A stretch of 64,000 nt of DNA, taken from Larix kaempferi. Taxonomy: Eukaryota > Streptophyta > Pinopsida > Pinales > Pinaceae. A program made the translations under genes and the position numbers. Location: NCBI GenBank assembly GCA_027924585.1, contig BSBM01001447.1, positions 744,001-808,000 on the forward strand, written 5' to 3'. Shown here piece by piece: positions 11,871-25,648 of this stretch. Below the pieces are notes generated by a model. That model was not told where the DNA came from, ran no database searches, and worked only from the letters and a program-made list of their open reading frames with translations. Numbering within the stretch: position 1 is the first letter of the stretch; every line of letters begins with the position of its first letter.

Positions 11871-12939
11871 CGGTCGAGTTTCGAATTTGACCAACTTCTC
11901 AGAATTGAAAATTGAGCATAGATTTGGATGTCCCGTTGGTAGACAAATGCGCATGCCAGCTTTCGTGACATTCCGAGCTATTTTCTCACCCTTTAAGCCC
12001 AATTCTAGCGAAAATGCACGGTCGATTTTCAACTTTGACCAACTTCTCGGAATTTAAATTTGAGAATGGATTTGGATGTCACATCGGTAGACGAGCATCC
12101 ACGCCAACTTTCGTAACGTTCCAAGCTATTTTCACACCCTTTAAGCCCAAGTATAGCGAAAACGCACGATCGAGTTTCAACTTTGACTAACTTCTCGGAA
12201 TTGAAATTCGAGAATAGTTTTGGATGTCCCATTGGTAGACAAGCGTCCATGCCAACTCTCGTGACGTTCCGAGCTATTTTCACACCCTTTAAGCCCAAGT
12301 CTAACGAAAATGCATGATCGAGTTTGAACTTTGACTAACTTCTCGGAATTGAAATTTGAGAATAGTTTTGGATGTCCCATTGGTAGACAAGTGTCCACAC
12401 CAAGTTTCGTGACGTCTCAAGCTATTTTCTCCGCCTTTAACCCCAAGTCTAACGAAAACGCTACGGTCGAGTTTCGAAATTTGACCAACTTCTCAGAATT
12501 GAAAATTGAGCATAGATTTGGATGTCCCGTTGGTAGACAAATACGCACGCCAACTTTCGTGACGTTTTGAGCTATTTTCTCACCCTTTAAGCCTAAGTCT
12601 AGCAAAAACGTACGGTCGAGTTTCGAATTTGACCGACTTCTCGGAATTAAAAATTGAGCATAGATTTGGATGTCCCGTTGGTAGACAAATGCGCATGCCA
12701 ACTTTTGTGACGTTCTGAGCTATTTTCTCACCCTTTAAGCCTAAGTCTAGCGAAAATGCACGATCGATTTTCAACTTTGACCAACTTCTCACAATTTAAA
12801 TTTGAGAATAGATTTTGATGTCACATTTGTAGACATGCGTGCACTACAACTTTCGTGATTTTACGAACTAATTTCACACACTTTAATCCCAAGTCTAGAG
12901 AAAACGCATGGTGGCGTTGCGACTTTGACCAATTTCTTG

Positions 12940-15737
12940 GAATTGAAATTTGAGAATAGTTTTGGATGTCCCATTGGTAGACAAGCGTCCACACCAACTT
13001 TCGTGACGTTCCGAGCTATTTTCTCCCCCTTTAAGGCCAAGTCTAGTGAGAAGGCGCGGTCGAGTTTCGAATTTGACCAACTTCTCGGAATTGAAAATTG
13101 AGGATAGAGTTGGATGTCCCGTTGGTAGACAAATGCGCACGCCAAATTTCGTGACATTCCGAGCTATTTTCTCACCCTTTAAGCCTAAGTCTAGCGAAAA
13201 CGCACGGTCGAGTTTCGAATTTGACCAACTTCTCGGAATTAAAAATTGAGCATAGATTTGGATGTCCCGTTGGTAGACAAATGCGCACGCCAACTTTCGT
13301 GATGTTCCGAGCTATTTTCTCACCCTTTAAGCCTAAGTCTAGCGAAAACGCACGATCGAGTTTCAACTTTGATTAACTTCTCGGAATTGAAATTTGGGAA
13401 TAGTTTTGGATGTCCCATTGGTAGACAAGCGTCCACACCAACTTTCGTGACGTTCCAAGCTATTTTCTCCCCCTTTAAGGCCAAGTCTAGTGAAAAGGCA
13501 CGGTCGAGTTTCGAATTTGACCAACTTCTCGGAATTGAAAATTGAGCATAGATTTGGATGTCCCGTTGGTAGACAAATGCGCATGCCAACTTTCGTGACG
13601 TTCCGAGCTATTTTCTCACCCTTTAAGCCCAATTCTAGTGAAAATGCACGGTCGATTTTCAACTTTGACCAACTTCTCGGAATATAATTTTGAGCATAGA
13701 TTTGGATGTCCCGTTGGTAGACAAATGCGCACACCAATTTTCGTCACATTACTAGCTAATTTCACACCCTTTAAGCTCAAGTCGAGCGAAAACGCACGGT
13801 CGAGTTTTGAATTTGACCAACTTCTCGGAATTGAAAATTGAGCATAGATTTGGATGTCCCATTGGTAGACAAATGCGAACACCAACTTTCGTGACGTTCC
13901 AAGCTATTTTCTCCTCTACCGAAAACGAACGGTCGAGTTTCAACTTTCACCAACTTCTCGTAATTGAAGATTGAGCATTGTTTTGGATGTCCCATTTGTA
14001 GACAAGCATCCACACCAACATTCGTTACGTTTCGGGCTATTTTCTCCCCCTTTAAGCCCATGTGTAGCGAAAACATACGGTCGAGTTACGACTTTCACCA
14101 ACTTCTCGGAATTGAAAATTGAGCATAGATTTGGATGTCCCATTTGTAGACATTCGCGCACAACAACTTTCGTCACATTACAAGCTAATTTAACACCCTT
14201 TAAGCTCAAGTCTAGAGAAAACGCATGGTGGCATTTCGACTTTGACCAACTTCTCGGAATTGAAATATGAGAATAGATTTGGATGTCCCGTTGGTAGACA
14301 AGTGCGCACGCCAACTTTCGTGACGTTGCGAGCTATTTTCCCACCCTTTAAGCCCAAGTCTAGCGAAAATGCACGATCGAGTTTCAACTTTGACCAACTT
14401 CTCGGAATTGAAATTTGAGAATAGTCTTGGATGTCCCATTGGTAGACAAGCGTCCACACCAACTTCGTGACGTTTCGAGCTATTTTCTCCCCCTTTAAGC
14501 CCAAGTCTAGCGAAAACGCATGGTCGAGTTTTGAATTTGACCAACTTCTCGGAACTGAAATATGAGAATAGATTTGGATGTCCCGTTGGTTGACAAGTGC
14601 GCACGCCAACTTTCGTGACGTTCCGAGCTATTTTCCCACCCTTCAAGCCCAAGTCTAGCGAAAACGCACGGTCGAGTTTCGAATTTGACCAACTTCTCGG
14701 AATTTAAAAGTGAGCATAGATTTGGATGTCCCGTTGGTAGACAAATGCGCACGCCAACTTTCGTGATGTTCCGAGCTATTTTCTCACCCTTTAAGCCCAA
14801 TTCTAGCGAAAATGCACGGTCGATTTTCAACTTTGACCAACTTCTCGGAATTTAAATTTGAGAATGGATTTGGATGTCACATCGGTAGACGAGCATCCAC
14901 GCCAACTTTCGTAACGTTCCAAGCTATTTTCACACCCTTTAAGCCCAAGTATAGCGAAAACGCACGATCGAGTTTCAACTTTGACTAACTTCTCGGAATT
15001 GAAATTCGAGAATAGTTTTGGATGTCCCATTGGTAGACAAGCGTCCATGCCAACTCTCGTGACGTTCCGAGCTATTTTCACACCCTTTAAGCCCAAGTCT
15101 AACGAAAATGCATGATCGAGTTTGAACTTTGACTAACTTCTCGGAATTGAAATTTGAGAATAGTTTTGGATGTCCCATTGGTAGACAAGTGTCCACACCA
15201 AGTTTCGTGACGTCTCAAGCTATTTTCTCCGCCTTTAACCCCAAGTCTAACGAAAACGCACGGTCGAGTTTCGAAATTTGACCAACTTCTCAGAATTGAA
15301 AATTGAGCATAGATTTGGATGTCCCGTTGGTAGACAAATACGCACGCCAACTTTCGTGACGTTTTGAGCTATTTTCTCACCCTTTAAGCCTAAGTCTAGC
15401 GAAAACGTACGGTCGAGTTTCGAATTTGACCGACTTCTCGGAATTAAAAATTGAGCATAGATTTGGATGTCCCGTTGGTAGACAAATGCGCATGCCAACT
15501 TTTGTGACGTTCTGAGCTATTTTCTCACCCTTTAAGCCTAAGTCTAGCGAAAATGCACGATCGATTTTCAACTTTGACCAACTTCTCACAATTTAAATTT
15601 GAGAATAGATTTTGATGTCACATTTGTAGACATGCGTGCACTACAACTTTCGTGATTTTACGAACTAATTTCACACACTTTAATCCCAAGTCTAGAGAAA
15701 ACGCATGGTGGCGTTGCGACTTTGACCAATTTCTTGG
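12940..15737 (+). repeat. Large higher-order unit B, 2,798 bp, four monomers short
   Basis: This unit follows unit A at +3,391 bp up to about 14,787, then follows it at +2,798 bp. The change of about 593 bp means that four monomers present in A at about 11.39-11.99 kb are absent here. The missing part contains the most divergent units of A. At 15,737 the sequence leaves unit A at the same point where A joined B. Identity of A and B over shared parts looks very high, with few scattered substitutions. Confidence 0.82.
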
Positions 15738-17737
15738 AATTGAAATTTGAGAATAGTTTTGGATGTCCCATTGGTAGACAAGCATGCACACCAACTTTCG
15801 TGATGCTCCGAGCTATTTTCTCACCCTTTAAGCCTAAGACTAGCGAAAACGCACGGTCGAGTTTTGAATTTGACCAACTTCTCGGAATTAAAAATTGAGC
15901 ATAGATTTGGATGTCCCGTTGGTAGACAAATGCGCATGCCAACTTTCATGACGTTCCGATCTATTTTCTCCCCCTTTAAGCCTAAGTATAGCGAAAACGG
16001 ACGATCGAGTTTCAACTTTGACCAACTTCTCGGATTTGAAATTTCAGAATACTTTTGGATGTTCCATTGGTAGACAAGCGTCCACATCAACTTTCGTGAC
16101 ATTCCGATCTATTTTCTCCCCCTTTAAGCCCAAGTCTAGCGAAAACGCACGGTCGAGATTCCAATTTGACCAACTTCTCGAATTTTAAAATTGAGCATAG
16201 ATTTGGATGTCCCGTTGGTAGACAAATGCGCACGCCAACTTTCGTGACGTTCCGAGCTATTTTCTCACCCTTTAAGCCTAAGTCTAGCGAAAACACACCA
16301 TCGAGTTTCGAATTTGACCAACTTCTCGGAAATAAAAATTGAGCATAGATTTGGATGTCCCGTTGGTAGACAAATGCGCACACCAACTTTCGTAAAATTC
16401 CGAGCTATTTTCTCACCCTTTAAGCACAAGTCTAGCGAAAATGCACGGTCGAGTTTCAACTTTGACAAACTTCTCGGAATTGAAATTTGAGAATAGTTTT
16501 GGATGTCCCATTGGTAGACAAGCGTCCACACCAACTTTCGTGACGTTCCGAGCTATTTTCTCCCCCTTTAAGCCCAACTCTAGCGAAAACGCACGGTCGA
16601 GTTTCGAATTTGACCAACTTTTTCGGAATTGAAAATTGAGCATAGATTTGGATGTCCCATTGGTAGACAAATGCGCACGCTAAATTTCGTGACGTTCAGA
16701 GCTAATTTCTCACCCTTTAAGCCTAAGTCTAGAGAAAACGCACGGTCGAGTTTCGAATTTGACCAACTTCTCGGAATTAAAAATTGAGCATAGATTTGGA
16801 TGTCCCATTGGTAGACAAATGCGCACGCCAACTTTCGTGACATTCCGAACTATCTTCTCACCCTTTAAGCCCAAGTCTAGCGAAAATGCACGGTCGATTT
16901 TCAACTTTGAACAACTTCTCAGAATATAAATTTGAGAATAGATTTGGATGTCACATTGGTAGACGAGCGTCCATGCCAACTTTCGTGACGTTCCGAGCTA
17001 TTTTCACGCCCTTTAAGCCCAAATCTAAGGAAAACGCACGATCGAGTTTCAACTTTGACCAACTTCTCGGAATTGAAATTTGAGAAGAGTTTTGGATGTC
17101 CCATTGGTAGACAAGCGTCCACACCAACTTTCATGACGTTCCGAGCTATTTTCTCCCCCTTTAAGCCCAAGTCTAGTGAAAACGCACAGTCGAGTTTCAA
17201 ATTTGACCAACTTCTCAGAATTTTAAATTGAGCATAGATTTGGATGTCCCGTTGGTAGACAAACGCCCACGCCAACTTTCGTCATGTTTCGAGCTATTTT
17301 CACACCCTTTAAGCCCAAGTCTAGCGAAAACGCACGATCGACTTTCAAATTTGACTAACTTCTCGGAATTGAAATTTGAGAATAGTTTTGGATGTCCCAT
17401 TGGTAGACAAGCGTCCACACCAAGTTTCGTGACGTCCCGAGCTATTTTCTCCGCCTTTAAGCCCAAGTCTAGCGAAAACGCACGGTCGAGTTTCGAAATT
17501 TGACCAACTTCTCAGAATTGAAAATTGAGCATAGATTTGGATGTCCCGTTGGTAGACAAATGCGCTCGCCAACTTTCGTCACATTACGAGCTAATCTAAC
17601 ACCCTTTAAGCTCAAGTCGACCGAAAACGCATGGTCGAGTTTCGAATTTGACCAACTTCTCGGAATTGAAAATTGAGCATAGATTTGGATGTCCCGTTGG
17701 TAGACAAATGCGCACACCAACTTTCATGACGTTCCGA
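15738..17737 (+). repeat. Mixed monomer block
   Basis: Ordinary type 1, 2 and 3 units with no clear long-range copy noticed. Part of 17.15-17.5 kb resembles 1.16-1.45 kb and 22.69-22.98 kb through the gaattttaaattgagcatag unit and caagtttcgtgacgtcc. Nothing other than satellite is present. Confidence 0.7.
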
Positions 17738-17752
17738 GCTATTTTCAACTTT
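17738..17752 (+). repeat. 45 bp deletion junction, site 1 of 4
   Basis: The sequence gctattttcaactttg results from joining gagctATTTTC to cgATTTTCaac. The six bases ATTTTC occur at both original ends and are kept once. The deleted piece would be 45 bp, leaving a unit of about 103 bp. Sister junctions are at 18,291, 56,000 and 56,400. Confidence 0.85.
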
Positions 17753-18152
17753 GACCAACTTCTCGGAATTTAAATTTGTGAATAGATTTGGATGTCAGAT
17801 TGGTAGACGAGCGTCCACGTCAACTTTCGTAACGTTCCGAGCTATTTTCACACCCTTTAAGCCCAAGTCTAATGAAAACGCACGATCTAGTTTCAACTTT
17901 GACTAACTTCTCGGAATTGAAATTTGAGAATAGTTTTGGATGTCGCATTGGTAGACAAACGTCCAAACCAACTTTCGTGACGTTCCGAGCTATTTTCTCT
18001 CCCTTTAAGCCCAAGTCTAATGAAAACGCACGATCTAGTTTCAACTTTGACTAACTTCTCGGAATTGAAATTTGAGAATAGTTTTGGATGTCGCATTGGT
18101 AGACAAACGTCCAAACCAACTTTCGTGACGTTCCGAGCTATTTTCTCTCCCT
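17746..18152 (+). repeat. Shortened monomer followed by a duplicated monomer
   Basis: At 17,741 the sequence gagctattttcaactttgac skips 45 bp of the usual linker and left block. Then two nearly identical 148 bp segments with gtctaatgaaaacg and cgatctagtttc occupy about 17,853-18,000 and 18,001-18,148. The related segment near 56.1 kb has only one such unit. Confidence 0.8.
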
Positions 18153-18285
18153 TTAAGCCCAAGTCTAGTGAAAACGCACGGTCGAGTTTCGAATTTGACC
18201 AACTTCTCGGAATTGAAAATTGAGCATAGATTTGGATGTCCCGTTGGTAGACAAATGCTCACGCCAACTTTCGTGACGTTCCGAG

Positions 18286-18301
18286 CTATTTTAAACTTTG
18301 A
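18286..18301 (+). repeat. 45 bp deletion junction, site 2 of 4
   Basis: The join reads gctattttaaactttgacc, the same deletion with one substitution at the join. It is followed by the cagattggtagacgagcg variant, as at the other sites. Confidence 0.8.
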
Positions 18302-21204
18302 CCAACTTCTCGGAATTTAAATTTGCGAATAGATTTGGATGTCAGATTGGTAGACGAGCGTCCACGCCAACTTTCGTAACGTTCCGAGCTATTTTCACAC
18401 CCTTTAAGCCCAAGTCTAACGAAAACGCACGATCGAGTTTCAACTTTGACTAACTTCTCGGAATTGAAATTTGAGAATAGTTTTGGATGTCGCATTGGTA
18501 GACAAGCGTTCACACCAACTTTTGTAACGTTCCGAGTTATTTTCTCCCCCTTTATGCCCAAGTCTAGAGAAAATGCACGGTCGAGTTTTGAATTTGACCA
18601 ACTTCTCAGAATTGAAAATTGAGCATAGATTTGGATGTCCCGTTGGTAGAAAAATGCGCACCGCCAACTTTCGTGACGTTCCGAGCTATTTTCTCACCCT
18701 TTAAGCCTAAGTCTAGCAAAATGCACGGTCGATTTTCAACTTTGACAAACTTCTCGGAATTTAAATTTGAGAATGGATTTGGATGTCAGATTGGTAGAAG
18801 AGCGTCCACGCCAACTTTCGTAACGTTCCGAGCTATTTTCACACCCTTTAAGCCCAAGTCTAGCGAAAACGCACGATCGAGTTTCAACTTTGACTAACTT
18901 CTCGGAATTGAAATGCGAGAATAGTTTTGGATGTCCCATTGGTAGACAAGCGTCCACGCCAATTCTCGTGACGTTCCGAGCTATTTTCTCCCCCTTTAAG
19001 CGCAAGTCTAGCGAAAACGCACGGTCGAGTTTCAAATTTGACCAACTTCTCGGAATATAAATTTGAGCATAGATTTGGATGTCCCGTTGGTAGACAAATG
19101 CACATGCCAACTTTCGTGACGTTCCGAGCTATTTTCTTCGCCTTTAAGCCCAACTCTAGCGAAAACGCACGGTCGAGTTTCGAATTTGACCAACTTCTCA
19201 GAATTGAAAATTGAGCATAGATTTGGATGTCCCGTTGGTAGACAAATGCGCACGCCAACTTTCGTGACGTTCCAAGCTATTTTCTCACCCTTTAAGCCCA
19301 AGTCTAGCGAAAATGCACGGTCGATTTTCAACTTTGACAAACTTCTCGGAATTTAAATTTGAGAATGGATTTGGATGTCACATTGGTAGACAAACGCCCA
19401 CGCCAACTTTCGTCATGTTTCGAGCTATTTTCACACCCTTTAAGCCCAAGTCTAGCGAAAACGCACGATCGAGTTTCAACTTTGACTAACTTCTCGGAAT
19501 TGAAATTTGAGAATAGATTTGGATGTCCCATTGGTAGACAAGCGTCCACACCAACGTTCGTGACGTTCCGAGCTATTTTCTCCCCCTTTAATCCCAAGTC
19601 TAGCGAAAACGCACGGTCGAGTTTCAAATTTGACCAACTTCTCGGAATTGAAAATTGAACATAGATTTGGATGTCCCGTTGGTAGACAAAAGTGCACGCC
19701 AACTTTCGTGACGTTTCAAGCTATTTTCTCGCCTTTTAAGCCCAAGTCTAGTGAAAAACCACGGTCGATTTTCAACTTTGACCAACTTCTCGGAATTTAA
19801 ATTGAGAATAGATTTTGATGTCCCATTTGTAGACATGTGCGCACAGCAACTTTCATGACATTACGAGCTAATTTCACATCCTTTAAGCTCAATTCTAGCG
19901 AAAACGCACGATCGAGTTTCAACTTTGACCAACTTCTCGGAATTGAAATTTGAGAATAGTTTTGAATGTCCCACTGGTAGACAAGCGTCCACACCAACTT
20001 TCGTGACGTTCCGAGCTATTTTCTCCCCCTTTAAGCCCAAGTCTAGCGAAAACGCACGGTCGAGTTTCCAATTTGACCAACTTCTCGGAATTGAAAATTG
20101 AGCATAGATTGGGATGTCCCGTTGGTAGACAAATGCTCATGACAGCTTTCGTGACGTTCCGAGTTATTTTCTCACCCTTTAAGCCTAAGTCTAACGAAAA
20201 TGCACAGTCGATTTTAAACTTTGACCAAATTCTTGGAATTTAAATTTGAGAATAGATTTGGATGTCACATTGGTAGACGAGCGTCCACGCCAACTTTAGT
20301 GACGTTCCGAGCTATTTTCACACCCTTTAAGCCCAAGTCTAGCGAAAACGCATGATCGAGTTTCAACTTTGACTAACTTCTCGGAATTGAAATTTGAGAA
20401 TAGTTTTGGATGTCCCATTGGTAGACAAGCGTCCACACCAACTTTCGTGACGTTCCGAGCTATTTTTTCCCCCTTTAAGCCCAAGTCTAGCGAAAACGCG
20501 CGGTCGAGTTTTGAATTTCACCAACTTCTTGGAATGTAAAATCGAGCATAGATTTGGATGTCCCGTTGGCAGACAAATGCGCACGCCAACTTTCGTGACG
20601 TTCCGAGCTATTTTCTCACCCATTAGGCCTAAGTCTAGCGAAAACGCACAGTCGAGTTTCAAATTCGACCAACTTCTCAGAATTGAAAATTGAGCATAGA
20701 TTTGGATGTCCCGTTGGTAGACAAATGCGCACGCCAACTTTCGTGACGTTCCGAGCTATTTTCTCACCCTTTAAGCCCAAGTGTAGCGAAAACGCACGAT
20801 CGAGTTTCAACTTTGACTAACTTCTCGGAATTGAAATTTGAGAATAGTTTTGGATGTCCCATTGGTAGATAGGCGTCCACACCAACTTTCGTGACGTTCC
20901 GAGCTATTTTCACACCCTTTAAGCCCAACTCTAGCGAAAACGCACGGTCGAGTTTCGAATCTAAACAACTTCTCGGAATTGAAAATTGAGCATAGATTTG
21001 GATGTCCCGTTGGCAGACAAATGCGCACGCCAGCTTTCGTGACGTTCTGAGCTATTTTCTCACTCTTTAAGCGTAACTCTAGCGAAAATGCACGGTCGGT
21101 TTTCAACTTTGACCAACTTCTCGAAATATAAATTTGAGAATAGATTTGGATGTCACATTGGTAGACGAGCGCCCACGCCAACTTTTGTGACATTCCAAGC
21201 CATT
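18302..21204 (+). repeat. Mixed block, partly copied at 56-58 kb
   Basis: 18.3-18.85 kb and 19.44-20.33 kb are parents or sisters of the 56.4-57.84 kb sequence. The 18.85-19.44 kb part, about four monomers, has no counterpart there. The stretch after 20.33 kb is ordinary, with the rare caccaacttcttggaatgta unit near 20,520. Confidence 0.72.
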
Positions 21205-24200
21205 TTCACACCCTTTAAGCCCAAGTCTAGCAAAAACGCACAGTCGAGTTTCGAATTTGACCAACTTCTCGGAATTTAAATTTGAGAATGGATTTGGATG
21301 TCCCATTGGTAGACAAATGCGCACGCCAACGTTTGTCACATTATGAGCTAATTTCACACCCTTTAAGCTCACGTCTAGTGAAAATGCACGGTCGATTTTC
21401 AACTTTGACCAACTTCTCGGAATATAAATTTGAGAATAGATTTGGATGTCACATTGGTAGACGAGCGTCCACTCTAACTTTCGTGACGTTCCGATCTATC
21501 TTCTCCCCCTTTAAACCCACGTCTAGTGTAAACACATGATCGAGTTTCAACTTTGATCAACTTCTCAGAATTGAATTTTTAGAATAGTTTTGGATGTCCC
21601 ATTGGTAGACAAGCGTCCACACCAACTTTCGTGACGTTCCGAGCTATTTTCTCACCCTTTAAGCCTAATTCTAGCGAAAATGCACGGTCGAGTTTCGAAT
21701 TTGACCAACTTCTCGGAATTAAAAATTGAGCATAGATTTGGATGTCCCGTTGGTAGACAAATGCGCACGCCAACTTTCGTGACATTCCGAGCTATTTTCT
21801 CACCGTTTAAGCCTAAGTGTAGCGAAAATGCACGATCGATTTTCAACTTTGACCAACTTCTTGGAATTGAAATTTGAGAATAGATTTGGATGTCCCATTG
21901 GTAGACAAGCATCCACACCAACTTTCGTGACGTTCCGAGTTATTTTCTCCCCCTTTAAGCCCAATTCTAGCGAAAACGCACGGTCGAGTTTCGAATTTGA
22001 CCAACTTCTCGGAATTGAAAATTGAGCATAGATTTGGATGTCCCGTTGGTAGAAAAATGCGCACGCCAACTTTGGTCACATTACGAGCTAATTTCACACC
22101 CGTTAAGCTGAAGTCGAGCGAAAACGCGACGGTCGAGTTTTGAATTTGACCAACTTCTTGGCATTGAAAATTGAGCATAGATTTGGATGTACCATTGGTA
22201 GAAAAATGCACACGCCAACTTTCGTGACGTTCCGAGCTATTTTCTCACCCTTTAAGCCTAAGTCTAGCGAAAACGCACGGTCAAGTTTCGAATTTGACCA
22301 ACTTCTCGGGATTAAAAATTGAGCATAGATTTGGATGTGCCATTGGTAAACAAGCGTCCACACCAACTTTCGTGACATTCCGAGCTATTTTCTCACCCTT
22401 TAAGCCCAAGTCTAGCGAAAATGCACGGTCGATTTTCAACTTTGACCAACTTCTCGAAATATAAATTTGAGAATAGATTTGGATGTCACATTGGTAGACG
22501 AGCGTCCACGCCATCTTTCGTGACGTTCCGATCTATTTTCTCCCCTTTAAGCCCAAGTCTAGCGAAAACGGGACGATCGAGTTTCAACTTTGACCAACTT
22601 CTCGGAATTGAAATTTGAGAATAGTTTTGGATGTCCCATTGGTAGACAAGCGTCCACAACAACTTTCATGACGTTCCGAGCTATTTTCTCCCCCTTTAAG
22701 CCCAAGTCTAGCGAAAACGCACGGTCGAGTTTCAAATTTGACCAACTTTTCAGAATTTTAAATTGAGCATAGATTTGGATGTCCCGTTGGTAGACAAACG
22801 CCCACGCCAACTTTCGTGACATTCCGAGCCATTTTCACACCCTTTAAGCCCAAGTCTAGCGAAAACGCACGATCGAGTTTCAACTTTGACTAACTTCTCG
22901 GAATTGAAATTTGAGAATAGTTTTGGATGTCCCATTGGTAGACAAACGTTCACACCAAGTTTCGTGACGTCCCGAGCTATTTTCTCACCCTTTAAGCCTA
23001 AGTCTAGCGAAAACGCGACGGTCGAGTTTCGAATTTGACCAACTTCTCGGAATTAAAAATTGAGCATAGATTTGGATGTCCCGTTGGTAGAAAAATGCGC
23101 ACGCCAACTTTCGTGACATTCCGAGCTATTTTCTCACCCTTTAAGCCCAAGTCTAGCGAAAAAGTACGGTCGATTTTCAACTTTGACCAACTTCTCAGAA
23201 TATAAATTTGAGAATAGGTTTGGATGTCACATTGCTAGACGAGCGTCCACGCCAACTTTTGTGACGTTTCGAGCTATTTTCACACCCTTTAATCCCAAGT
23301 CTAGCGAAAACGCACGGTCGAGTTTCGAATTTGACCAACTTCTCGGAATTAAAAATTGAGCATAGATTTGGATGTCCCGTTGGTAGACAAATACGCACGC
23401 CAACTTTTGTCACATTACGAGCTAATTTCACACCCTTTAAGCTCAAGTCTAGTAAAAATGGACGGTCGATTTTCAACTTTGATCAACTTCTCGGAATATA
23501 AATTTGAGAATATATTTGGATGTGACATTGGTAGACGAGAGTCCACTCTAACTTTCGTGAAGTTCCGATCTATCTTCTCCCCCTTTAAACCCAAGTCTAG
23601 CGAAAACGCACGATCGAGTTTCAACTTTAACCAACTTCTCGGAATTGAAATTTGAGAATAGTTTTGGATGTCCCATTGGTAGACAAGCGTCCACACCAAC
23701 TTTCGTGACGTTCCGAGCTATTTTCTCCCCCTTTAAGCCCAAGTCTAGCGAAAACATACAGTCGAGTTTCGAATTTGACCAATTTCTCATAATTGAAAAT
23801 TGAGCATAGATTTGGATGTCCCATTGGTAGACAAATGCGCACGCCAACTTTCGTGACGTTTCAAGCTATTTTTTCACCCTTTAAGCCCAAGTCTAGCGAA
23901 AATGCACGGTCGATTTTCAACTTTGACCAACTTTTCGGAATATAAATTTGAGAATAGATTTGGATGTCACATTGGTAGACAAGCATCCACGCCATCTTTC
24001 GTGACGTTCCGATCTATTTTCTCCCCCTTTAAGCCCAAGTCTAACGAAAACGCACGATTGAGTTTCAACTTTGACCAACTTCTCGGAATTTAAATTTGAG
24101 AATAGATTTGGTTGTCCCGTTGATAGACGAGCGTTCACGCCAACTTTCGTAACGTTCTTAGCTATTTTCACACCCTTTAAGCCCAAGTCTAGCGAAAACG

Positions 24201-25648
24201 CACGATCGAGTTTCAACTTTGATTAAATTCTTGGAATTGAAATTTGAGAATAGTTTTGGATGTCCCATTGGTAGACAAGCATCCACACCAACTTTCTTGA
24301 CGTTCCGAGCTATTTTCACACCCTTTAAGCCCAACTCTAGCGAAAACGCACGGTCGAGTTTTGAATCTGAACAACTTCTTGGAATTGAAAATTGAGCATA
24401 GTTTTGGATGTCCCGTTGGTAGACAAATGCGCACGCGAACTTTCGTGACATTCCGAGCTATTTTCTCACCCTTTAAGCCTAAGTGTAGCGAAAATGCACG
24501 ATCGATTTTCAACTTTGACCAACTTCTCGAAATATAAATTTGAGAATAGATTTGGATGTCACATTGGTAGACGAGCGTCCACGCCAACTTTCGTGACGTT
24601 CCGATCTATTTTCACACCCTTTAAGCCCAAGTCTAGGGACAACGCATGGTCGAGTTTCGAATTTGACCAACTTCTCGAAATATAAATTTGAGAATAGATT
24701 TGGATGTCACATTGGTAGACGAGCGTCCACACCAACTTTCGTGACGTTCCGATCTATTTTCACACCCTTTAAGCCCAAGTCTAGGGACAACGCATGGTCG
24801 AGTTTCGAATTTGACCAACTTCTCGGAATTAAAAATTGAGCATAGATTTGGATGTCCCGTTGGTAGACAAATGCGCACGCCAACTTTCATGACGTTCCGA
24901 GCTATTTTCTCACCCTTTAAGCCCAAGTCTAGCGAAAATGCACGGTCGATTTTCAACTTTGACCAACTTCTCGGAATATAAATTTGAGAATAGATTTGGA
25001 TGTCCCATTGGTAGGCAAGCGTCCACACGAACGTTTGTGACGTTCCGAGCTATTTTCTCCCTCCTTAAGCCCAAGTCCAGTGAAAACGCACAGTCAAGTT
25101 TCGAATTTGACCAACTTCTCGGAATTGAAAATTGAGCATAGATTTGGATGTCCCGTTGGTAGACAAATGCGCACGCCAACTTTCATGACGTTCCGAGCTA
25201 TTTTCACACCCTTTAAGCCCAAGTCTAGAGAAAGCGCACGATCGAGTTTCAACTTTGTCCAACTTCTCGGAATCGAAATTCGAGAATAGTTTTGGATGTC
25301 CCACTGGTAGAAAAGCGTCCACACCAACTTTCGTGATGTTCCGAGCTATTTTCTCCCCCTTTAAGCCCAAGTCTAGCAAAACGCACGATCGAGTTTCAAC
25401 TTTGACTAACTTCTCGGAATTGAAATTTGAGAATAGTTTGGGATGTCCCTTTGGTACACGAGCGTCCACGCCAACTTTCGTAACGTTCCGAGTTATTTTC
25501 ACGCCCTTTAAGCCCAAGTCTAGTGAAAACGCACGGTCGAGTTTCAAATTTGACCAACTTCTCAGAAAAAAAAATTGAGCATAGATTTGGCTGTCCTGTT
25601 GGTAGACAAATGTGCACGCCAACTTTCGTGACTTTCCGACCTATTTTC
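21205..25648 (+). repeat. Second segmental copy of the 0-4 kb block
   Basis: This block shares diagnostic monomers with 1-3,957 in the same order. It differs by one extra tandem unit at about 24.5-24.8 kb, where a monomer carrying aaatataaatttgag and tctagggacaacgcatgg occurs twice in succession. It also has several single-base insertions. The 24.15-24.6 kb part is related to 2.62-3.05 kb and 57.83-58.25 kb, so that short segment exists three times in the window. Confidence 0.8.

Larger units (their letters stand above)
9549..12939 (+). repeat. Large higher-order unit A, 3,391 bp
   Basis: This unit of about 23 monomers is followed directly by a closely similar unit B. Shared private features include ggccaagtctagtgagaagg, the shortened linker tttctcctctaccg, catttgtagacattcgcg, the one-base-short caacttcgtgacg and gaactgaaatatgag. 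Positions 9,550 and 12,941 are equivalent, giving the 3,391 bp period. The join to B falls in ttcttggaattgaaatttg, an ordinary in-register point within a monomer. Confidence 0.85.
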
